In this document: positions 6,354-10,875 of the stretch, piece after piece
How positions within the stretch are numbered: position 1 is the first letter of the stretch
Layout: each line of letters begins with the position of its first letter
Assembly: GCA_031259505.1 (NCBI GenBank)
Contig: JAIRLL010000154.1
Span: forward strand, 1 to 10,875
Direction: 5' to 3'
DNA length: 10,875 bases
From: Tannerella sp.
GTDB lineage: Bacteria; Bacteroidota; Bacteroidia; Bacteroidales; Tannerellaceae
Made by a program: the position numbers and the translations under genes
The notes under the pieces: generated by a model
Told to the model about the DNA's origin: nothing
Seen by the model: only the letters and a program-made list of their open reading frames with translations
The model's database searches: none

Positions 6354-6425
6354 TCAAAGCCCGGCAGATAAGTCGTTAAAACTGCAATGTCCTGTAGCAG
6401 CCATACTTGTTTGTTTTATGCTGTT

Positions 6426-7040
6426 CTAATCTTCCGGCTGGATGGTATCCTTCACGTCGTCGAGTTCAACCAGCTTGTTTACAATCGCGTAGATAGTCAG
6501 TCCCGCCGGACTGTGGATTTGCAGTTTGTTGGCAATGTTGCGTCGATGCGTAATCACGGTGTGCGTCGAGAGGCAAAGATGTTCCGCCATCTGGCGGTTG
6601 GTCATTCCCTTGACTACGCAGACGATGATTTCCTTTTCCCTGCTGCTGAGTTCCTGCCTGCCGTCCGACGGATCGTCGTCGGACGTATGGAAGCGGGTGA
6701 ATTTATCCTTGATTTGCTCTACCGAATCGTAGAGCGAGATGGTCTCGTCGTAGGCGTTCAGGGCTGCATTGTCGGTCAGCGAGGTTTGCAGGGCGATGAA
6801 TTTCATGTTTTTGCATCCCGAATCGGTTTTGAGTTGCTGCAACGAAAACATCCCGAGCGAGAGCGGATTGACGATCAGCACGTCCGGTTTGAACCTGAAG
6901 AGTTGCATCCCCAACTGGTTCATATCCGTAATCTCAACAATATCGGTATTGAGCGCCGACAGCCGTTTCAGCACCGAGATGATACCGCTGCGGATAATCA
7001 CGGACGTGTCTGCGATTGCAATGCTGATTCGCTGATTCAT
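6426..7040 (-). CDS. LuxR-type response-regulator-like transcription factor with degenerate receiver
   Basis: A 204-residue regulator. Residues 1-115 have the length and pattern of a response-regulator receiver (ISIAIADTSVIIRSGIISVL at 5-24), but the acidic pocket has only Asp11, and the phospho-acceptor position after PDVLIV is Asn58 rather than Asp. The domain is therefore probably not phosphorylated. Residues 131-193 form a standard LuxR/NarL helix-turn-helix: LSSREKEIIVCVVKGMTNRQ, then HLCLSTHTVITHRRNI and KLQIHSPAGL. Its start overlaps the stop of the hemerythrin-like gene (ATGA, 7037-7040), so the two products are made together and probably act in one pathway, with the di-iron protein as a plausible sensor or partner. 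No histidine kinase is nearby. The operon ends in the terminator at 6323-6353. The direct target genes are unknown. Confidence 0.9.
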   Translation of the reverse strand: MNQRISIAIADTSVIIRSGIISVLKRLSALNTDIVEITDMNQLGMQLFRFKPDVLIVNPLSLGMFSLQQLKTDSGCKNMKFIALQTSLTDNAALNAYDETISLYDSVEQIKDKFTRFHTSDDDPSDGRQELSSREKEIIVCVVKGMTNRQMAEHLCLSTHTVITHRRNIANKLQIHSPAGLTIYAIVNKLVELDDVKDTIQPED

Positions 7041-7729
7041 AGGCCGCTGTTTTTTTCAAGCGTCTTTATGGCAGGAATAAACAGGTAGTTTTCCACGTCG
7101 TTGTGCGCAGCCAGATCATGCGAACAGGTGAAAATGTCGAACAATACGCTGTTGAGTTCGTTGGTGCTGTTTGCCGGATAGTATTTGATAATGATATCTT
7201 TCAGTTCGGACAGTTTGGCATCGATCTGTTCGTGTTGCCTGCTGAAAATCTCTATGCGATAACCCTGTGTATCCTTCTTGCCGTTCATCAATGCCTCCAC
7301 GTACGGGAAAACCGTATTTTCTTCATACTGCATGTGTTTGCGTACTTCGGAGGCATACTCGTCATAATAGCGGATGATGGCGACTATCACGTCGCTGGAG
7401 CCGCTTACGATGGCTTCGAACAGTTTGCTTCTGATGGCCGGCAGGCGAAAATCCAGAAAGTAGGCATGTGCATTCTTCAAATAAGACATGAGCGAAGCTA
7501 TCGAAATGGACGAATCGGCAATTTCTCCCCGCTCGTCGTCCGTGAGCATGTTTACTACTGTAAGAAACGTCGGCACATCCACATGATTGTTTTTGCAAAC
7601 CTCTCCGATAGACTGTTCTCCAAAACCCAACGCTATCCCGAACCGGCTCATCACCAGCAACATCTGATAATTCTCGCATATCAGGTCGCTCATTTTGTCT
7701 GTTTCCTTATATTTTCCTAAACGATACAT
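7037..7729 (-). CDS. Hemerythrin-domain, RIC/YtfE-like di-iron protein
   Basis: A 230-residue cytoplasmic protein. The N-terminal part (about 13-62, LICENYQMLLVMSRFGIALGFG and SIGEVCKNNHVD) resembles the ScdA/DUF542 domain, but the adjacent Cys-Cys typical of that domain is absent (GIALGFGE here). The C-terminal four-helix hemerythrin-like part keeps all likely iron ligands: His88 (NAHAYFLDFRLP), His132 and Glu136 (KHMQYEENTVFP), His166 (RQHEQID), His209 and Glu213 (AAHNDVENYLFIP). These line up in spacing with the His/Glu ligands known for E. coli YtfE (84, 129, 133, 160, 204, 208). Relatives bind oxygen or nitric oxide, or repair iron-sulfur clusters; which applies here is not decided by sequence. 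I chose the start at 7729, 30 bases downstream of a consensus -7 element; Met13 is an alternative. The stop overlaps the LuxR-type gene. Confidence 0.88.
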   Translation of the reverse strand: MYRLGKYKETDKMSDLICENYQMLLVMSRFGIALGFGEQSIGEVCKNNHVDVPTFLTVVNMLTDDERGEIADSSISIASLMSYLKNAHAYFLDFRLPAIRSKLFEAIVSGSSDVIVAIIRYYDEYASEVRKHMQYEENTVFPYVEALMNGKKDTQGYRIEIFSRQHEQIDAKLSELKDIIIKYYPANSTNELNSVLFDIFTCSHDLAAHNDVENYLFIPAIKTLEKNSGL

Positions 7730-7758
7730 ATACGATTCTTTTTAATTTTTATACATGG

Positions 7759-7766
7759 CAAAGATA
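7759..7766 (-). promoter_or_regulatory. -7 element of the hemerythrin/LuxR operon
   Basis: The minus strand reads TATCTTTG, matching TAnnTTTG, 29 bases upstream of the ATG at 7729. The -33 position carries no TTTG and lies in a GA-rich stretch beyond an A-run, so an activator may be needed. Confidence 0.65.
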
Positions 7767-7826
7767 ATACTTTTTTTTTGTACAGCCTCTTCCTTTTTTT
7801 TGCAGAATTTTGCCTGACAAGCCAGA

Positions 7827-7845
7827 ATTGAAAATTATTTTCAAT
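7827..7845. promoter_or_regulatory. Perfect 19-base palindrome, Fur-box-like operator candidate
   Basis: ATTGAAAAT, a central T, then ATTTTCAAT. The inner 15 bases (7829-7843) have the 7-1-7 layout of Fur-family boxes and differ from the classical TGATAAT-n-ATTATCA only at one symmetric pair. The centre is 70 bases upstream of the hemerythrin -7 element. No Fur, PerR or Zur gene is in the window, so the assignment rests on form alone. Confidence 0.5.
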
Positions 7846-7930
7846 AACCGGGTACAACTGGCTACGCCGAACTTCGTTTCAGGCTGTCGCACGGTACTGT
7901 TTGGACGGGCGCGAGTCGGTATGTACTTCC

Positions 7931-8030
7931 CAAAAGTTTTTCGGGAAATGCAAAAAAGTTTTTCGGGGTTTCCGAAAATACGTTTTTTGTGTACCGAAAA
8001 TACGTTTTGCGTACCGGAAAGTGTGTTTCC
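7931..8030. repeat. Five-unit degenerate tandem repeat with about 22-base spacing
   Basis: The shared core is an A-run followed by GTTTT, with GTTT(T) at 7936, 7958, 7982, 8004 and 8025 (steps 22, 24, 22, 21). Units 1 and 2 share AAAAGTTTTTCGGG (7932-7945 and 7954-7967); units 3 and 4 share CCGAAAATACGTTTT (7972-7986 and 7994-8008); unit 5 (8011-8030) is a weaker copy of unit 4. Short open frames cross it but none looks coding. Confidence 0.6.
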
Positions 8031-8088
8031 TCCGTTCGGGCGGGATTCTGTCCGAATTCTGTCTGTTTTTGATTGAGCGGACATTTTT

Positions 8089-8130
8089 GAATTTTTGAAT
8101 CATCTGAATTCATGAGAATTCATCCGAATA
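8089..8130. promoter_or_regulatory. Phased GAAT cluster with a 7-4-7 inverted repeat at the yicC promoter
   Basis: GAAT occurs at 8089, 8097, 8106, 8116 and 8126 (steps 8, 9, 10, 10). Within it TGAATTC (8105-8111), ATGA and GAATTCA (8116-8122) form a perfect 7-4-7 inverted repeat. This block occupies the place where a -33 box for the yicC promoter would be, so an operator or activator site is plausible. Confidence 0.45.
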
Positions 8131-8133
8131 GCT

Positions 8134-8141
8134 TACCTTTG
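8134..8141 (+). promoter_or_regulatory. -7 element of the yicC-gmk-nadD operon
   Basis: TACCTTTG matches TAnnTTTG and ends 19 bases before the yicC ATG. No TTTG is found 19-21 bases upstream. Confidence 0.65.
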
Positions 8142-8160
8142 TGCAAAATTTTTATCCGTT

Positions 8161-9033
8161 ATGATTCAATCAATGACAGGGTTCGGAAAAGCAGTAGCCG
8201 AACTTTCCGACAGGAAGGTGACAATAGAAGTCAAATCGCTAAACAGCAGGCAACTGGACTTGAATGTGCGCATTTCGCCCGTTTACCGCGAAAAGGAGAT
8301 GCAGATGCGCAACGAGGTGATGCAGCGCCTCGAACGCGGAAAGATAGATATTACCGTCAGTGTCGAACATATCGGCAGGGATACGTCGACGCAAATCAAT
8401 CTGCCGGCGCTGGAAAGCTACGTCGAGCAAATCAGGGAGGCATCTGTCCGCCTGCACGTGGCCGAGCCTGCCGACTGGTTTGCGGTGCTGATGCGCATGC
8501 CCGACGCGGTGAAAAGCGATGCGACCCTGCCGGACGAAGCCGAGTGGAACGCCGTACACGGGGCTTTTATCGAAGCGCTCCGGCTACTGACGGATTTCAG
8601 AATGCAGGAGGGGGCAATGCTGCAAAAACTTTTTGAAGAGAAAATAGCCAGCATCGCCGTGCTGCTTGCACAGATAGACGTTTACGAAGAAGAGAGAATC
8701 GAGAAAATCAAAATCCGCATCGCCGAAAGTCTGAACAAATTTGCCGACATGGATTACGACAGGAACCGTTTCGAGCAGGAGTTGATTTATTATATGGAAA
8801 AGCTGGACGTGAACGAAGAAAAAAAACGCCTCGACAATCATCTGAAATATTTTATCGACACGCTGCACACGGGACGCGGACAGGGCAAAAAACTGGGATT
8901 TATCGTACAGGAAATCGGGCGCGAAATCAACACGCTCGGCTCTAAAAGCAACCATGCCGGGATGCAGAAAATCGTCGTACAGATGAAGGACGAACTGGAA
9001 CAGATCAGGGAGCAGATACTGAACGTGCTGTGA
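8161..9033 (+). CDS. yicC: YicC/YloC family endoribonuclease
   Basis: A 290-residue cytoplasmic protein of the YicC/YloC family, which in E. coli and Bacillus includes endoribonucleases acting on small RNAs and mRNAs. It begins with the family signature SMTGFGKA (4-11), followed by VKSLNSRQLDLNVR (about 24-37). The C-terminal DUF1732 region is well conserved: RNRFEQELIYYMEKLDVNEEKKRLDNHLKYF (about 201-231), then GRGQGKKLGFIVQEIGREINTLGSKSNHAGMQKIVVQMK (about 239-277), and a closing EQIREQILNVL. Length is typical and all family blocks are present. The start directly follows a -7 promoter element. It is the first gene of a three-gene operon; the next gene starts after 4 bases. The RNA target in this organism is not deducible. 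Confidence 0.95.
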   Translation: MIQSMTGFGKAVAELSDRKVTIEVKSLNSRQLDLNVRISPVYREKEMQMRNEVMQRLERGKIDITVSVEHIGRDTSTQINLPALESYVEQIREASVRLHVAEPADWFAVLMRMPDAVKSDATLPDEAEWNAVHGAFIEALRLLTDFRMQEGAMLQKLFEEKIASIAVLLAQIDVYEEERIEKIKIRIAESLNKFADMDYDRNRFEQELIYYMEKLDVNEEKKRLDNHLKYFIDTLHTGRGQGKKLGFIVQEIGREINTLGSKSNHAGMQKIVVQMKDELEQIREQILNVL

Positions 9034-9037
9034 CGCT

Positions 9038-9604
9038 ATGGACGGCAAACTGATCATATTCTCGGCGCCTTCGGGTTCGGGCAAATCCACGATTATCAAC
9101 TATCTGTTAAAGCGTCGCCTGCCGCTTGTCTTTTCCGTTTCGGCCACCAGCCGTCCGCCGAGAGGACAGGAAGAAGACGGCGTGGATTATTATTTCCTGT
9201 CGCCCGAAGTATTCAGAAAAAAAATTGCCGGCGGAGAATTTCTCGAATACGAAGAAGTATACAAAGACGTGTTCTACGGCACGCTGAAATCCGAAATACA
9301 AAGAATAGCCGGTATGGGCAGGCACGCCGTGTTCGACATCGACGTCGTCGGCGCCTGCAATCTCAAGAAGCAATTCGGCGACAGGGCTTTATCTGTCTTC
9401 ATACAGCCTCCGTCCATCGAAGAACTGCGCCGGCGGTTAGAGTCGAGACGGACGGACGCACCCGAAGTCATCGAAAGGCGGCTGGCGAAGGCGGCATACG
9501 AACTCGGTTTCGCCCCGCGGTTCGACGTCGTCATCATCAACAACCATCTGGAAAAGGCGCAGGCCGAAGCGTTTTGCGCCGTCAGTCAATTTCTTGAACC
9601 ATGA
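9038..9604 (+). CDS. gmk: Guanylate kinase
   Basis: A 188-residue enzyme that phosphorylates GMP to GDP with ATP in the cytoplasm, needed for GTP and dGTP supply. Motifs: P-loop SAPSGSGKST (9-18), the GMP-binding segment VSATSRPPRGQEEDGVDYYF (34-53) with Arg39, Arg42 and Tyr51, FLEYEEVYKDVFYGT (68-82), and FDIDVVGA (99-106). The lid region RRRLESRRTD (131-140) is followed by ERRLAKAAYEL. Length is slightly below the roughly 190-210 of most bacterial enzymes but nothing is missing. It starts 4 bases after yicC and its TGA overlaps the nadD ATG, so all three genes are probably co-translated. The yicC-gmk pairing is widespread in bacteria. Confidence 0.97.
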   Translation: MDGKLIIFSAPSGSGKSTIINYLLKRRLPLVFSVSATSRPPRGQEEDGVDYYFLSPEVFRKKIAGGEFLEYEEVYKDVFYGTLKSEIQRIAGMGRHAVFDIDVVGACNLKKQFGDRALSVFIQPPSIEELRRRLESRRTDAPEVIERRLAKAAYELGFAPRFDVVIINNHLEKAQAEAFCAVSQFLEP

Positions 9605-10185
9605 AGCATGTCGGCATCTTCTCCGGTTCGTTCAATCCGGTGCATATCGGTCATCTGGCGCTGGCAAACTGGCTGTGCGAGTACGGAAACCTGTCCGAGG
9701 TATGGTTTCTCGTCACGCCGCAGAATCCGTTAAAGGAAGGCCGCCGTATGCTCGACTTTCAGGCGCGCTGCGAGATGGTAGAGGCCGCCGTGGCAGGCTA
9801 TCCGCGGTTCAGGGCGAGCGATTTCGAACTGAACCTGCCGCAGCCCTCGTATACGATCCGGACGCTTCGCGCACTGAAACAGACGTATCCCGAATGTCTT
9901 TTCCTACTGATTGTCGGCGCCGACAACTGGGAAAACATGGAGCAGTGGAAAGATGCCGCCCTGCTGATAGAAGAATTTCCCGTGCTGATATATCCCCGTC
10001 CGGGCTACGACCGTCCTGCGCCTCCGGCTCCGACTAATGTCCGCCGGGTAGACGCGCCGATGCTGGAAATTTCGTCGTCTTTCATCCGCGACGCCATCAG
10101 GCAGGGACGCGACATCCGCTTTTTCCTGCCCGAAGCAGTTCGCGAAAAAGCAGTATCGTGTTTTATGAACCTGAGTTCGACGTAA
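9601..10185 (+). CDS. nadD: Nicotinate-nucleotide adenylyltransferase
   Basis: A 194-residue enzyme that joins nicotinate mononucleotide and ATP to make nicotinic acid adenine dinucleotide, the step before NAD synthetase. The nucleotidyltransferase signature GSFNPVHIGH is at 9-18, a Lys-rich substrate segment TPQNPLKEG follows at about 39-47, LLIVGADNWENMEQWKD is near 101-117, and the second signature ISSSFIRDAI at 157-166. Length fits the family. The ATG overlaps the gmk stop by four bases. It is the last gene of the operon; the 67 bases after it (10186-10252) show no clear terminator hairpin. It makes metabolic sense beside gmk and the distant prs, since all serve nucleotide cofactor supply. 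Confidence 0.96.
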   Translation: MKHVGIFSGSFNPVHIGHLALANWLCEYGNLSEVWFLVTPQNPLKEGRRMLDFQARCEMVEAAVAGYPRFRASDFELNLPQPSYTIRTLRALKQTYPECLFLLIVGADNWENMEQWKDAALLIEEFPVLIYPRPGYDRPAPPAPTNVRRVDAPMLEISSSFIRDAIRQGRDIRFFLPEAVREKAVSCFMNLSST

Positions 10186-10252
10186 GAGGGACTGGAAAAC
10201 GGCTGCGCGGGATATGGATTGAAGAACATCTTATATACATATAAATAATGTC

Positions 10253-10450
10253 ATGAAAAAGACAGGTCAAACCGACCCGGCCGTGCTGGATTTCTTTGAA
10301 GGAATACCGGAACAGGATCCGGTAACAGATGGAGTTGAAACATCATTCAATCCCGGAGATTTTTCGGAGATGATGATGGAAGCCGTATATATTCTTGATT
10401 TTTTCACTTTTGACACACCCTCTTATTTATTTTTAATTATTCAAATATGA
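10253..10450 (+). CDS. Small ORF, possibly the truncated N-terminus of a LuxR-type regulator
   Basis: A 65-residue frame. The first 50 or so codons look coding and acidic: DPAVLDFFEGIPEQDPVTDGVETSF and DFSEMMMEAVYILDF. From memory, this AVYILDF-type segment resembles the N-terminus of Bacteroidales helix-turn-helix regulators with a PAS-like front domain, whose reading continues for about 200 more residues. Here it changes abruptly at about codon 49 into an AT-rich, hydrophobic tail (TPSYLFLIIQI) and stops. The stop overlaps the ATG of the next gene. It may thus be a decayed gene fragment fused to foreign DNA, or a real small protein; the sequence alone does not decide. No -7 element is seen before it, and only 67 bases separate it from nadD. 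Confidence 0.35.
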   Translation: MKKTGQTDPAVLDFFEGIPEQDPVTDGVETSFNPGDFSEMMMEAVYILDFFTFDTPSYLFLIIQI

Positions 10451-10875
10451 TGACTGTAACAAACAAAAAAGAAGTATTCGCTATAATGGTTGCCGTTAGC
10501 ATGACAGTACTGTTTGTACACGCTTATGAGCCTTGTACGCCAAATCAACATTTGGAGGAATACGGACAACTGGCTGATAGAGATACAATCATTTATAATG
10601 GTAACACTGACACTTATGCAGAGCTACCCGATGCAATCAGTTATTTCAGACAAAACAACAGGTTTAAAGACTGGGATAGCAGTAACAAAAAAGTTGTATT
10701 TATTCAAGGAACTGTAGAAAAAGACGGCTCGATTACAAACGCAGTAATACGGCGGTCATCAAATTTAAAACAGTTGGATGATGAAGCGCTCCGTTTAATA
10801 AAAAACGCAAAATACAGACCGGCGACGCTGAAAGGACAGAATGTTCGCTGCAAATTTTCAATAGCAGTAGATTTT
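10447..10875 (+). CDS. Exported protein with TonB C-terminal domain (partial, 3' end outside window)
   Basis: An open frame of 143 codons to the window edge. It begins MMTVTNKKEVFAIMVAVSM; residues about 10-26 form a hydrophobic core ending VHAYEP, which fits a signal peptide or an N-terminal membrane anchor. From about 83 the sequence reads VFIQGTVEKDGSITNAVIRRSSN, then LDDEALRLIKNAKYRPATLKGQNV, the beta-alpha-beta pattern of the TonB C-terminal domain (Pfam TonB_C), which contacts outer-membrane transporters. It lacks the proline-rich spacer of classical TonB, so it may be a periplasmic partner or a stand-alone TonB_C protein, not a full energy transducer. Codons are AT-rich (about 32-42% GC per line against about 60% in nadD), unlike the genes to its left. 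The ATG overlaps the preceding stop. Confidence 0.75.
   Translation, partial: MMTVTNKKEVFAIMVAVSMTVLFVHAYEPCTPNQHLEEYGQLADRDTIIYNGNTDTYAELPDAISYFRQNNRFKDWDSSNKKVVFIQGTVEKDGSITNAVIRRSSNLKQLDDEALRLIKNAKYRPATLKGQNVRCKFSIAVDF

Noticed and set aside
6387..7720. Plus-strand open frames opposite the LuxR-type and hemerythrin-like genes
   Set aside because: They lack family features, while the minus-strand frames have complete helix-turn-helix and di-iron ligand patterns.
7931..8030. CRISPR array
   Set aside because: Units are only about 22 bases apart with no unique spacers between conserved repeats, and no cas genes are present.
7749..8113. Several overlapping small ORFs in the divergent intergenic region
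   Set aside because: They cross the promoter, the palindrome and the tandem array; their translations are repetitive and show no domain or sensible start.
10386..10446. Promoter directly before the TonB_C gene
   Set aside because: A TTTG at 10409-10412 exists, but no TAnnTTTG follows at the right distance.
1..10875. tRNA, rRNA, insertion sequence or phage gene
   Set aside because: No such gene, transposase or integrase motif, or terminal inverted repeat was recognised by eye. A tRNA or Rfam scan would be decisive but could not be run.

Overview
This is an ordinary chromosomal stretch from a member of the Bacteroidetes, most likely order Bacteroidales. The evidence is promoter sequences of the TAnnTTTG (-7) type, two of them with a TTTG -33 box 19-20 bases upstream. 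Start codons have little or no Shine-Dalgarno sequence, the order yicC-gmk-nadD fits this phylum, and several proteins resemble Bacteroidales families (a propionyl/succinyl-type CoA transferase, a DUF1460 amidase-like protein, and a hemerythrin/LuxR-type pair). Base composition is near 50% GC except at the far right end. I cannot place the genus from the sequence alone.

Layout. Positions 1-1318 (minus strand) hold the 5' end of an acetyl-CoA hydrolase/CoA-transferase gene and, upstream of it, prs (PRPP synthase). After a 282-base intergenic region comes a plus-strand operon with a good promoter: a 66-residue PspC-domain membrane protein, uvrB, and a DUF1460 exported amidase-like protein, closed by an intrinsic terminator that overlaps the last stop codon. 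A monocistronic Crp/Fnr-type regulator follows with its own near-consensus promoter. A 235-base convergent intergenic region carries hairpins and short repeats. Next, on the minus strand, are a pyridoxamine-phosphate-oxidase-like protein with a signal peptide and, upstream of it, a two-gene operon: a hemerythrin/RIC-like di-iron protein translationally coupled to a LuxR-type regulator with a degenerate receiver.

The divergent 431-base region 7730-8160 separates that operon from yicC-gmk-nadD. It is the most structured non-coding DNA in the window: a perfect 19-base palindrome close to the Fur 7-1-7 box, a five-unit degenerate tandem array with about 22-base spacing, and a phased GAAT cluster with a 7-4-7 inverted repeat where the yicC -33 element should be. 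The right end (about 10390-10875) is clearly AT-richer. It contains a 65-residue ORF that may be a truncated regulator N-terminus, overlapping the start of a small exported protein with a TonB C-terminal domain that runs off the window.

The genes are mostly housekeeping: nucleotide and NAD precursor supply (prs, gmk, nadD), DNA repair (uvrB), RNA turnover (yicC), fermentation (CoA transferase) and envelope (PspC, DUF1460, TonB). The hemerythrin/LuxR pair and the regulatory DNA upstream of it are the best candidate for a little-described system, probably sensing oxygen, nitric oxide or iron. No phage, insertion sequence, CRISPR array, rRNA or tRNA was seen.
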